The position numbers and the translations under genes were made by a program. From Sipunculus nudus (Eukaryota; Annelida; Sipuncula; Golfingiida; Sipunculidae): 64,000 nucleotides of DNA. This document shows, in pieces, positions 37,501 to 48,947 of the stretch. The stretch's first letter is position 1. Every line of letters begins with the position of its first letter. Under the pieces are notes generated by a model that did not search any database, was not told the origin of the DNA, and saw only the letters and a program-made list of their open reading frames with translations. The DNA lies in contig CM049308.1 in NCBI GenBank assembly GCA_026874595.1, forward strand, positions 95,900,624 to 95,964,623. Reading direction: 5' to 3'.

Positions 37501-40500
37501 CATTAAAACATTAACACACTAAGACGCTTATCTCCACACCCGGGGATCACCAGACATACTCGTGTGTTACAGAAGTCACTCAACATGCCTCGCCTGCAGT
37601 ATTCATTATCTCTCGATTAATGGTATAAAGACCATCCCAGATCGGTCACTGCATGTCAATTTAAAGTTATTAATTCTAATTTAAATGGGTGATATGGAAA
37701 ATATGAAGTTTAATATTTCGTGCTTCATTGCGTGCTTTATTTTCATTATCGCAATGATTTGTTTATGTAGTTAATAAACTTTGCATAGATATATGAAGAC
37801 TATATTTCTAATAATTAATGTGTACAGTCACTGTACAACAGGAGTACTCAATGCGCCAGGCATTTTTCCTGTTTCTTATGACATGCATGAAGTTCAATAA
37901 AACAGCATAATCATGCCTTATTTGATGCTCCAGGTACATCACAGCTAGGTAAATCACAGCTAGGTACATCACAGCTAGGTGCCAGCAATTTTACATAATC
38001 ATTCTTACGTAGGTTTCAAACCAAAAACAAAAAAAAGAGGAGACAATAGCTAGAAAATTTGTCATATAGATCTTCAGATCAAGTGAATACTGAGAAAAAG
38101 TTAAATTAAAAATGGAAGAGTTGAGTAAATATCACACCAACATACCCCTTTTTTCGATTATCATGAAAATGCTCCGTATTCAAGAATTATCCGGGAAAGA
38201 ACATATATCTATTTTTAATAATAATATTGGACCATCTGGTAACTAGAAATATGTAGATAAAAAAATCTGTCCACTTAAATGTCCTGAGTATACATTCTCC
38301 TGTTGTACCTATGTTTTTATCTTATTACACAAATCACATTTATTGTAATTGTGTCAGCTGTAAGAACACTGTATAAAACTAAAGTGTGTAATGGAGTGTG
38401 GAACGCGCGCCGACTGTCACGTGACGAGATGTCGAGGTTATCGGGATCATCGTGAGGGATTACTGTGATCCTAAATTTACACCTCTAACCTGTCTTGTTA
38501 CCAACCTACCGTGGTCCCAGGCCCTGGTTCTGGGGTTAACGGGATTTGTTGAAGGTTCCTCTCAAGCAACCAGAACTCTGTGAGACCTCCAGCGCGGTGG
38601 CCCCCGCCCGGCCCCGCTCGCCGGCACGATCTGTGCTGCTGGTTACTGATGGCTTAGGGATTTATCTAATCCCACCTTCAATACCTTCCCTCTCAACAGA
38701 GACCGGAGACTCTACCGGGGACGCTCACACCCCAGCTACCTGCCAACCCCGCTAATCTCAGGTGACGTCAGTGTCATCCCGATTGCCGGGAGGGGTGACG
38801 GCTTTCTAATTGGTTACAAAACATGTCACTGCAAGAACTTATACTATGTAAAATTGTCAGAAAATAAGTATTTTAGGTATTTTATAATATAAGAAACGGA
38901 AGTAGCGGGCAATATCACTGTAGTAGTAGTAGTAGTAGTAGTAATAATAACAATAATAATAATGATATTATTATTATCATTATAATAATAATAATAATTA
39001 TTATTATTTTATAATTACACTTATCTTGCATTCCTGAGGTTTGATATATTAAATAGGACAGTAAATATGCATGGCTGCCAATTAAACGGTCAAAAATTGC
39101 CAGCAAATATATGTTTATAGGCCCAAAATAGCGAGAAATCGGCATACTTTAGCAATAAATAGTGTAAACAGTTCTGAAAATGATTCAACATATATGGATG
39201 CTCGAGTTATGCAAGCCATAAACTGTGATTAAGGAGTTTATATGAATTTGAGATCCAACTGGGGAATGGCTTTGTCGAATGTCATATAAGACTTCTTTTT
39301 CTCCTCAGTCGCCAAATATCTATCCTTCCAAAACAAATCACTGCAAGAACTTATACCATGTAAAACTGTCAGAAAATACGTATTGTAGGTATTGTATATA
39401 ATAAGGAACGGGAGAAATGGTTATTTCTATCCTTTCAAGGCATATAATGTCCTCCCTATAATGACGGCCAATGTGACCTCAAGGGTATATGAAGATTTTC
39501 TCCAATAGACAACATTGAAATGTATAGTCACTGATTAATATGTAGCGTCACATAATACACTGGTGGGAGGTATTTATTTATTTATTTTTGATTAACCAAA
39601 ACTTACCACCAATATGGCTGTAAATTTTGAAGATAATTAAGATAAATAGCCTGATAATATACAACATTCCGTTAAATGAAAGCATTCAGAGAAAATATTG
39701 GATCTGCGCTGGACAATGAGTTATGTGATAAAACAGAAAGATAAGCTTAAAAAGACAACAAGTAACTTGTTGAATATTATAATTTGTATGCATGCAAACT
39801 GCAGATCTACACAATAGCCAGGTCAGAAATGTTTATCAGTGAAATGCTCTCAGTGAGAACTCAGATACAGCCAATTAGATGGTTCACTACTGCGCAGCGA
39901 TGAATTAACGTAAATATTATATTATAGAGTAAAGAATGCTATATAACTAGAAAGTACTAATAGGTTGGTGAATAACTAATGTGGCAAAACGTATAGATTG
40001 ATCACTTATTAGCCCAAGAAAAAACTTTTACATGACTTTTTCATGAACGAAGTGGTCTGTGACCTTGACGTTTAACCGCCCAAAATATATTGAAGATTCC
40101 TAACCCCAATATAATACATATAGAAAAATGAAAACAATAGGGTGAGTGGTGGTTGAGTTATAAAGGGTTATCCCAAAACTTTAACCTGAGCTGGGTTGTA
40201 CAAATTTTGTTCGTTAAGTGCTAATTACAAGGCCAAAAAATAAAATATTGGGAAAGTTTTAATAGGTGTCATTATTCATCAGTATGGTAAGTTTAATGAA
40301 ATATCTTCTGAGATGTTTCCGACCACGCCCTCTGACAGGCTGGTCCGAAATTCAGTGGCAGAAGCACCTATCCCATACATGTGTAATTTCTGGCATCAGA
40401 CAGAGACCTAACAAGAACATGAACGGAAAATTTGATCGTGTGGTGCGTTGTCTCTCATCGGATGACAGCAGCATGTCTGTACGCTTACTCCATGATGCTC

Positions 40501-40689
40501 CTTGCCTGATCTTTATAAACTGTGGCACTTTTTCCTGTGGCGGATCCAGAACAAAATGGGTTTTTTTTGGGGGGGGGGGGGGGGGCGACGGGTGAGAGTG
40601 TAGCTCACACGGTGCGGAAATTCTTTAAATATTAGGATTAAGAAATCAAATTTGAGCATGTTTTGGGGCACTTAAACCAGAGATTTTTG
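37501..40689. other. AT-rich intergenic DNA
   Basis: It contains a 17-bp unit ('cacagctaggtacat') repeated three times at 37930-37980, complementary GTA/AAT/ATT trinucleotide runs at 38922-39007, and a G homopolymer at about 40570-40585. 'atcactgcaagaacttata' recurs at about 38825 and 39337 with similar following text, a roughly 500-bp spaced duplication. No gene seen. Confidence 0.45.
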
Positions 40690-41510
40690 TTTCTGACAAG
40701 ATGGAGGGAAAGATGCCCTGTTTTAGAATATAACCATGACAATTTAAGTCCTGCAACTATTTCTCATCAAAGTCAAGAATATCAACCAAATCCATCCTGC
40801 GAGGATGCTTCCTTGCAAGTCATTGATGATGGACAATCGCCAACCGCTCAGCCTTTTTTGTCCCATTGTGCTTCTCAAATAAGTTTTAGCCTCCTCATAC
40901 TGGAACTACTTGTGGTCACTGGGAGTGTGGCAATAATCTGCGTAGGGTGTGAATGTTTGGGTACAAAACCTTGTCTGCATGGTCCATACTTTCTTCGACT
41001 GTTGAAGCGACACTCCCCTGCCATGACTGCCATTTCTTCCTCCAACATTCAAGTTCATTGTCAAAATTGTCTGGGAAGGGGACATGCAGCTTCCCATTCC
41101 AGTCAATATTTTCTTAAAGCTCACTTGGAATAAGAAGTAACCAATTTGTTGCTTTTTGTTGGCTATCCAAAATTTATCTTCCAGCTGTGTGAGCGTATGA
41201 TCCAGGAAAGATCTGTAAGAGTCACTCTGTAATGTTCCTCTGGTTTTAGCTGGCGTATTGTTCTTGTTATTTTACATCCACGTTTCCTTAGTAGCTTTGG
41301 CTCATCGGCATTTACGCTCTTGTCCATACTTTCTGCTAGTTCATACCTTTCCCGTTTTTTTGGCTCTACGTGTTCCCCTGATGATTGAAGAGCACTCTTA
41401 ACTACTGAAACCTCTTGCATCGCCATGCAGATATTAAGATTCCTGGCTTGTAGGCTTGAGGATAGTCCCTTAGCGATTGTCGTGTGTAGCGTTGCTTGCC
41501 AGTCAACAGA
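40690..41510 (-). pseudogene. Degraded hAT transposase, C-terminal part
   Basis: Read on the minus strand, several frames together show the C-terminal organisation of animal hAT transposases. First comes a helical segment with LSSSLQARNLNI and VVKSALQSS (in the 41163-41891 ORF). Then come a basic stretch with EPKKRERYELAE, EEHYRVTLTD and FLDHTLTQLEDKF, LYPNIHTL (40943-40966), ATLPVTTSSS, and KTYLRSTMGQKRL with a VDILDF tail near 40770. That last block is the hAT dimerisation region. The motifs lie in different frames with stops between, so the gene is broken. The usual acidic-Arg-Ser-Phe segment after TTSS appears deleted. N-terminal zinc finger and catalytic parts are absent, and no terminal repeats were identified. 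Confidence 0.7.
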
Positions 41511-42340
41511 CACGAAAAACACGCGAGTAAAATACGAACGACACGGATGTCGCACGAATCTATAAATAAATGTCGCAACTTTCGTGCGGACATTTCGCGA
41601 CACATGCAAACTTTTTGCGCATATTTCGCGAATAACGAACGTCCTGCGACATTCGTACATATGTCGAGCGATTATCGGGCGACCGGCGATCCGACCGACA
41701 CTTGGGCAGTATATATAAATGCCATGAAATGCATTGAAGTGCATTGCCAGTATCAGTTCCTGCCAAGAGGTCACTGGTGACCAGAACATGAACCAGCAAG
41801 CTCTCAAACCTGTCCTGCCTGGCCATGCATGTATGAAGGGGAAGCTTTTAATATTGAATAATGGAAGCGAATAACTAACGCCGTGCGACATTCATGCGAC
41901 ATTTGTACATATGTCGCATGGTTAACTTACGACCGACATGAAATGCTCGCGTTTGCTATACTGGCGAAGACACCTGTTCTCAAGAAGTACACGAACAGGT
42001 CGTGAATAGGGTCGAGAAATAATTAGATGAACTTCGCTGCTTTTGCGAGAAATGCTCCAAAATGTCGAAATCTGTGTACGGTTTCACCAAGATTTTGCGA
42101 ACATCACGCACGTCCTGAGAATGTCGTGCGCATATGACGAAGGCTTTTAGACATTTTCGAGAGCTAATCACGAATAAATCACGACCCTTGATGCTGGCAA
42201 CGTTCGCAAGAAATTTCACACTTTTAATTCCCGCCGAACTAAATGCGACTCCTGCGAACAATTGATGACGCGTCCGAACCCCCGTGCATGTCTGGCGAAC
42301 CTTTGGTGCCTAAAATACGAATGTTGGACTTTGCCATTTT
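41511..42340. repeat. CpG-rich interspersed repeat (left part, interrupted)
   Basis: Dense words such as 'tgcgacattcgtacatatgt' (near 41656), 'gtgcgacattcatgcgac' (near 41883) and 'tcgcacgaatc' mark this segment against AT-rich DNA. The same style of sequence resumes at 44663-44720 ('cgacattcgcatccttcgca'), so the repeat appears split by the element at 42341-44662. It is not coding as far as I can see. Family unknown. Confidence 0.45.
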
Positions 42341-44662
42341 TAGCTCAGCTGACTGTAAGTCATCTGAGCTATAGCGATCACTCTTTGTCCGTCGTCCGTC
42401 TGTCTGTCCGTCTGTCCGTCCGTTAACCAGGCACAAATCGTAACCGCTAGACCTAGAATCTTGGAACTTGAGATTCTGAGAGGTCCATGAAAAATCTCCT
42501 TGGAAACCAGAAATTAGGTCTCTGTTACCCATATCCTTTGAGCTATGGGGCCCCAAAATACCCCCCTAGAATAGTCAAAAATTTCATACAAACACTTCAA
42601 TATCTCATTAACAACATCACTGATGGTCATGATTTTTGGCATACATATTGATCATGAGATGTTTCATCAGTTTCTGCAGACTGGTGGCGCCACCTGTATT
42701 TTTCGATTTTTTACGAATTGTTTTCTCTATTTTTGAGACCTTTAAAAATGTGAACATCTGTTAACAAGGCACAAATCGTAAAGACTAGAACTAGAATCTT
42801 CATTCTTGACACAGTGAGAGACCTATGAAAAGTCTCCATGGAAACCTGAAATAAGGTCTCTGTTACCCATATCCTTTGAGCTATGGGGTTCCCAATTACC
42901 CCCCAGAATAATGGAAAATTTGATTAAAAAAAACTGCAACATCTCAATAACTACAACACTGCTGGTCATGATTTTTGGCATACATATTGATCAAGATGTC
43001 TTCCATCAGTTCCTGCAGTCTGATGGACTCCGAAGTATTCCTCAGAAAAATGGACAATTTAAAACAAAAGCTGTAGTATCTGAACAACTAATGCAGAGAT
43101 CACCATGATTCTTTGCATGGATATTGATTATGGAGTGTTTCATTAGTTTCTGCAGACTGGTGGTGCCACCTATATTTGTGTCCGCCAAAACAAAGTTATG
43201 CGGATAATATGTTTTTGACCGGGTTCCGCCGCCGCCGCCGCGTTCGTTTCCGGAGAACTCCTCTGAGACTACTGGACTGATTTTTCCGAAACTTACACCA
43301 GTTATTGGGTCACATATAAACTGGTGCCTAACCAATTCGTGTTGACCTCTGACCTTTCCTTTCCTGCCAAGCGTCCATTTATGCGTCTGTTTCCATACAT
43401 AAGCCCACATATCTCGGGAACCGTTTGACCGATCAGGGAAAAATTTTTGTACAAATGTAGCCCTTGGATAGCTTTATAACATACACAGAAAATGGTGGCG
43501 CCACCTGCAGCCATGTTTGCACAGTGTCTATCTGTTCGTCTGCCTTGGGTTAAATCACTCATATTTCTGCAGTAATTTGACTAATTCACCTGAAATTCGG
43601 CATGCTGATACATCCTGGACAGCTTTCTTGATTTTATGATAGGTGGCGCCACCTACATTCACGTTTACGCTGCAGACATCCATGCTTATATCGCTGAACC
43701 TGCTTGTGCATGGTCTCACATAGCTCTTTATCATACGCAAAACTGGAGGGGCCACCTGCAACCATTTTTGCACAGCGTCCTTCTGTTTGTCTGCCGTGGG
43801 ATAAAATCACTCATATCTCGGCAGTGGATTGATATATCTGCCTAAAATTATGCAGCTTTATACATCTTGGACAGCTCTCTTGATTTTATGACAGGTGGCG
43901 CCACCTACATTCTACTTTAGGCTACAGACATCCAAGCTCATATCTCTGGAACCATTTGACCGATTAGGCCAAATTTTGCATGTGTATAGTTCTCATATAG
44001 CTCTTTATCAAACACAAAACTAGAAGGGGCCACCTGGAACCATTTTTTCACAGCGTTTGTCTGTTTGTCTGCCGTGGGATAAAATCACTCATATCTCAGT
44101 TGTAGTTTGATTTTTATGCCTTAAATTTTGCATATGTATACAACTTGGACAGATTTCTGAATTTTGTGGTAGGTGGCACAACCTACATACACATGTATGC
44201 TGCAGAAATCCATGCTAATATGCAACACACCTCACTCTATTTCCCCTTGCCACTCAATCCATGTCTCACTTCATCCGTTCCACTCTGATTTTGGCGGATA
44301 CACGTAGTCGCTTGTCGACTACCCGTATTCTAGTTTATTCAATTTTTCGGATTTTTTCTCTATTTTTGAGACCTTTAAGGATGCTGTCATCTGTTTCTGA
44401 TCACCATGATTCTTTGCATGGATATTGACCATTAAGTGTTTTTATTAGTTTCTGCAGACTGGTGGAGCCATCTGATTTTTTTTAATTTTACGCATTTTTT
44501 CTCTATTTTTGAGATATATAAATAAAGACACAATCTTGGCCTGTTGGTTAATCTGTTTGATGCTTCAGTTGAATGGGTATATACTACCATTCAGATGATA
44601 TAATTTCCTTTTGCGAATTTCTTTCCAGGCAGCTGAGCGTCATGACCCATGGGTCACTTGTT
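42341..44662. mobile_element. Long interspersed repeat starting 'tagctcagctgac', ending 'gggtcacttg'
   Basis: The left end has 'ctcagctgac...catctgagctatagcg' and the right end 'cagctgagcgtcatgacc' then 'catgggtcacttg'. I associate this pair of ends with a repeat family common in bivalve genomes (memory, not searched). Inside are diverged direct copies of roughly 300 bp, each with 'catgatttttggcatacata', 'tttctgcagactggtgg' and 'ctctatttttgagac'; copies start near 42615, 42960, 43090 and 44395. The array is interrupted by a second element at 43177-44335. No transposase coding was recognised. Confidence 0.55.
43177..44335. mobile_element. Nested repeat with inverted ends, tandem ~250-330-bp subunits
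   Basis: It starts 'gtgtccgccaaaac' and ends with 'ttttggcggatacac' followed by 'gtagtcgcttgtcgactacc', so the two ends share an inverted 'tgtccgccaaaa'-like motif. Flanking text ('tggtgccacctatattt' left, 'ttttttctctatttttgaga' right) is continuous in the uninterrupted paralogous copy at 42680-42745, which supports insertion here. The interior has diverged subunits each carrying 'gacagctttcttgattttat', 'gtctgccgtgggataaaatc' and a GGTGGCGCCACC box. Confidence 0.5.
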
Positions 44663-44831
44663 TTCGACATTCGCATCCTTCGCAAATCGTTCGTGTGCCC
44701 CGTGAAAACCCTACTTTATTAGCAGAGGTTTACGAGCGTCTCTTTATTAACAGAGGTTAACAAGAGTGGGCAAAACCTAAACCTGGCAAGAAGGCCCTGC
44801 CAGAACCGTAGAAAACTGAGGAATCATCCAT
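44663..44831. other. Right remnant of CpG-rich repeat and short spacer
   Basis: It resumes the CpG-word sequence of 41511-42340 and then shows a short duplication ('tttattagcagaggtttacg' / 'tttattaacagaggttaac'). Confidence 0.4.
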
Positions 44832-45260
44832 CACCTGAACACTGAGAAGGAGCTGGTCAGGACCACATCCACCTGAACACTGAGGAGGAGCTGGTCAGGA
44901 CCACAACCACCTGAACACTGAGGAGGAGCTGGTCAGGACCACAACCACCTGAACACTAAGGAGGAGCTGGTCAGGACCACAACCACCTGAACACTAAGGA
45001 GGAGCTAGTCAGGACCACAACCACCTGAACACTGAGGAGGAGCTGGTCAGGACCACATCCACCTGAACACCGAGGAGGAGCTGGTCAGGAACACATCCAC
45101 CTGAACACTGAGGAGGAGCTGGTCAGGACCACATCTACCTGAACACTGAGGAGGAGCTGGTCAGGACCACAACCACCTGAACACTGAGGAGGAGCTGGTC
45201 AGGACCACAACCACCTGAACACTGAGGAGGAGCTGGTCAGGACCACATCCACCTGAACAC
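44832..45260. repeat. 38-bp minisatellite, about 11 copies
   Basis: The unit contains 'cacctgaacac', 'tgaggaggagctggtcagga' and 'ccacaac' or 'ccacatc' with a 38-bp period. Copies are nearly identical. Its right end abuts the truncated RNase H of the retroelement at about 45260. The word 'ggtcaggaccaca' is also part of the 83-bp satellite further right. Confidence 0.95.
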
Positions 45261-45261
45261 T

Positions 45262-46560
45262 TACGTCCTGTAAGAACAAACTCCATCTCAACAATCTTTG
45301 ATTTTTACACTTCAACTTGATCATGAACGTGAGGTTATAGTGATCACTGAAGACAATGATAAGCCTGACTGATGAAGTAACATAAACTTCAAAATGTTGC
45401 AACGCCAAAATCAAAGCCAAACATTCTTTTTCAATAGTGGAGTAGTTTTTCTGGTTTGCATTAAACTTTCTTGAGAAATATCAAATTGGATGATCTATGC
45501 CATCATTGCCTTCTTGTAACAACACAGCACCAGCAGCAGTATCACTAGCATCTACAGTCAACTTATAAGGTACAGAAAAGTCTGGAGCTGCTAAAACTGG
45601 TGAACTTTGCAGAATTGCTTTCAAATTCTGAAATGCATTTTCACACTGAACATTCCATACAAACCTTTGTTTCTTCTATAACAAATTAGTCAAAGGTTCA
45701 GCTAAAGCAGAAAAATTTGGACAAAACTTCCTGTAGTATCCAACCATACCAAGAAAACGCATAATTTGCTTTTTGTTCTCTGGTCTAGGAAATGCAGAAA
45801 TAGCACATATCTTAGCATCAACAGGTTTTACCTGACCCTGCCCTACAATATGACCCAAAAATGTTACTTGTGCATGACAAAACTCAGATTTTACTAAGTT
45901 GACGGTCAGACGTGCTTCACTGAGTCTTTCGAAGAGGTCGTAAAGAATTTGCAGATGTTTCTCCCAGGTGTCGCTGTACACGATAAGGTCATCAATATAT
46001 GCGTCGCAGCCCTGAATATCCTTGGCAACCATATGGATGAGGCGCTGGAACGTGGCTGGCGAGTTCTTCATGCCAAACGGCATAAATTTATACTGGTACA
46101 GTCCTTGCGACGTCACAAATGCGGACACTTCTTTCGCTCGAAATCTTTTAGCAATCAAACTTGGAAACATACCTGGAGCTACCGACTCTATCAATACAAT
46201 CATCGATCCTCGGAATCGTGAATGTGTCAGTCTTCGATGAGTTCAGTTTTCGATAATCTGTGCACATACAATAACTTCAATCAGGTTATGGCACAAGAAT
46301 ACATGGTGAACTCCAGTTATTACTAGGTTCATTAAAATCATTGTCCAGCAAATATTAAATCTCATCCTGTAGATACCTTTGCTTTTCTGGATTCAGTCTA
46401 TATGGATGTTGCTTGACTGCGCTTGCCTCGCCAACATCGACGTCATGGCACAACATGTTAGTTCACGTTGGAATGTCACTAAATAAATGTTCATAATTCC
46501 GCAGAAGGTTCTTGAGGTCTTGTTGTTGTTGTGCGGTAAGGTGTGACAGTTTGGCATCCA
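45262..46560 (-). pseudogene. Reverse transcriptase-RNase H domain, degraded
   Basis: After the integrase tail, a linker (LTAQQQQDLKNLL) leads into RT. The open piece 45676-46203 carries MPFGMKNSPATFQRLI, the catalytic YIDD box (45988-45999), VTFLGHIVG and FLGMVGYYRKF, all hallmarks of Ty3/gypsy RT. RNase H follows, with TVDASDTAAGAVLL (Asp codons at 45541-45552) and EKECLALILALQHFEVY. Stops lie between the linker and the palm region (for example near 46374 and 46307) and between RT and RNase H (45676). A short loss has occurred near 46155-46165, where the expected fingers/palm joint is missing. Coding stops matching RNase H at about 45262, where the 38-bp array begins. Confidence 0.9.
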
Positions 46561-46712
46561 GGTTTTTAAGCACGTGTGAGTTTTTTAATGGTACTTTACC
46601 ACACTGAATGTCTATATCACACTTACAATCAGTATCTACTTTAACTGGGTCAGGGTCAGTTTTTACACAATTAACAGCAGTAACATTTTGTACAACATTT
46701 GATGTGCTATAT

Positions 46713-47708
46713 CTGTCATAATATGGTTTCAACATGTTAACATGACACAGTTGTTTCTTCTTATGTCTATCTGGTGTCAACAGTATGTAATTTAAATCAC
46801 TTACTTTCTTGTCAACAATGTAAGGATCAAAATACCTAGCTTGCAGAGGTCTACCAGGGATGGGAAGTAAGGCAAGGACCTTTTCACCAGGCTCAAACGT
46901 CCTACTTACAGTGTGCTTGTCATGCTTTGTTTTCATTTTACTTGGTGCAGATTTTAGATTTGACTTTGCAATCTCACAAGCATTGTGTAGTTTAGTGCGA
47001 AAGTCTGAGACATACTGCAGTAAACTAAGAGAATCAGGACTTTCACACAAGAGTTTTTCTTTAAGCAGTTTCAATGGACCTCGAACGGAGTGTCCAAAAA
47101 CTAGTTCAAAGGGACTGAAACCCAAGGACTCTTGAAAGGATCCTCTGACAGCAAACAGCAATAGGTGGATTCCTTCATCCCAGTCTTTCTGCGTGTCATA
47201 GCAATAAGTCCTTTATACCTAGCTCAAGCATAACTTGTTGGAATAATCCAGACATAAAATTAGACCCTTGGTCAGACTGGACGGATTTTGGTAATCCAAA
47301 AGTTGTAAAAAAACTTGGTCAGAGCTTTGACAACACTTTTGGCATTAATTTTGCGCTATGGTATTGCCTCAGGGAACCTGGTAGATGCGCACATAATTGT
47401 CAGCAAGTATTCATGTCCAGATTTTGTTTTAGGCAGTGGTCCAACACAATCAACAATAATTCCTCGAAAGGTTCCTCGAAAGCAGGAATAGGCCTGAGTG
47501 GGGCCTTAGCAGGATTCTGATTGGGCTTGCCTACCATCTGGCATGTATGGCATGATTTACAATATTATACAACATCTTTCCTGAGGTTAGGCCAATAGAA
47601 GTGTGTACAAACTTTCTGATAAGTTTTATTTATACCTAAATGGCCAGACAAAGGAGCCTCATGTGCCATGCTTAGAGCTTCATTGCGAAAGCTTTTGGGC
47701 AGTACTAT
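46713..47708 (-). pseudogene. Integrase, catalytic glutamate region deleted
   Basis: An H-H-C-C zinc domain (HEAPLSGHLG through CKSCHTCQ, about 47520-47680) leads to the core. The core has the first Asp in DCVGPLPKTKSGHEYLL (codon 47449-47451) and the second in SDQGSNF (codon 47271-47273). Between LELGIK and TYCYDTQKDWDEGIH (junction about 47210) the segment that carries the third catalytic residue in this family is missing. The C-terminal part continues with GFSPFELVFGHSVRGPLKLL and ends near LCHVNMLKPYY (46713-46750). Stops at 47709 and about 47565 also interrupt it. In the element this gene lies before RT. Confidence 0.85.
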
Positions 47709-48431
47709 TTAATGTTTGATGGCCCACTCATCATCAGCGCATACATCAGGTGGTCGCCATTTACGCATAAGCACTCCATTTTTTACATAGAAACAAACTG
47801 GGTTCTGTGACAGTTCATCTTTAGAAACTGCCCTGGAAAACAAACATGAAATATCAGGGTCCTTATGTTGTTCCGCGATAAGTTCTGACCTTGAGAATGC
47901 GGCATCCTGTACGGGCGAGTCGTTAGACGAGTCACTAGTGTTTCCCAGAGTGTTATCATCTGGACCATTATCCTCATGTGTGTTTTTCTTGGCCATAGAT
48001 CTAGTTACAGCACATGAAGGATACAAACCAGGAATTTCCTGACTTTCCGGATCAGTGTCCTGATCAAGTGACGGCTTTTCTGTCACTATTGGTACAGGCT
48101 GTACTTTATCACCTGCAACATCATTGCCTAGTAGCAACTGAATTCCCTTAAAGGGTAAAGTAGTTCTTATGCCCACAGTAATATTCCCAGAAATCAAATC
48201 TGACTTTAAATGGATACTGTGAAGCGGAACTGAAGTGTGCCTGTCTGAAAACACACCATTAACAAGTGCATGTGCACCAGTAAAGGACCTATTAGAAAAT
48301 GGCAAAGTGTTTGCTAACATGAGAGTCTGGCCTGAACCAGTGTCCCTCAAAATTCTTATAAGGGTAGAATCTGAAAAATCAATCGAAAGTGATACAAAAA
48401 CATCATGTATGAATGGCTCAAATAACTCCAT
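47709..48431 (-). pseudogene. Retroviral-type aspartic protease with linker to integrase
   Basis: An open frame of 240 codons. Near its start is the active-site motif ILRDTGSGQTLM (Asp-Thr-Gly-Ser at 48333-48344), followed by hydrophobic strands and LLLGNDVAG, matching a pepsin-like retroelement protease. The C-terminal half is acidic and disordered in composition, and then LIAEQHKDPDIS leads toward the integrase zinc domain. The frame ends in a stop where the element would normally continue. The protease itself has no visible break. Upstream (48432-48905) an acidic linker carries further stops. Confidence 0.8.
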
Positions 48432-48905
48432 TTCAGAGTCAAGAGAGGAATCTACTACCTAAACCTCATCAAACAAAGAACTGACATTGAAGGTGTCAGT
48501 CATAAACTCTGTTTCAGAGCCATCTAAGGAATCTACATCCTTTTTATCATCAAAATCCTCATGGGAGTCAACAGAGGAATTTTCCTCAGCAGAAACAAAC
48601 TATTGTTTGTCATAAGAGGACCTGGCTTCATTTGAAATACTCTCGCAAGAGTCATAAAAGGACTTGGCCTTATTTAAAGGATACTCCTCGCAGGAGTCAA
48701 CTGAGGTTTTTACCCCGCAATCTACGGATTCTTCTTTGGATTTAGACGGCACTTGAGCCTCCGTAGCATCACACTATTTATTTGAGTCTACAAAGGATTT
48801 GTACCCCTTATTTACATGAAAAGAGCCTGGCTCTTGTACTTTGCTATGCATAGATTTTGAAACAAACCCAGAAGGTTTGCTATTTGGTTTATTCACAAGT
48901 TTCCA

Positions 48906-48947
48906 ACAGTCAGATATTAGATGACCTTCCTTCTTGCAGTAATGACA
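48906..48947 (-). other. CCHC zinc knuckle of gag
   Basis: CHYCKKEGHLISDC fits C-x2-C-x4-H-x4-C, the nucleic-acid-binding knuckle of retroelement gag. It is in a different frame from the gag piece ending at 48917, so a frameshift lies just upstream (about 48950-48960). Confidence 0.85.

Noticed and set aside
41163-41891. 242-residue minus ORF as a host gene
   Set aside because: Its C-terminal half matches hAT transposase motifs, and its N-terminal half comes from the CpG-rich repeat. It is a chance fusion of repeat sequences.
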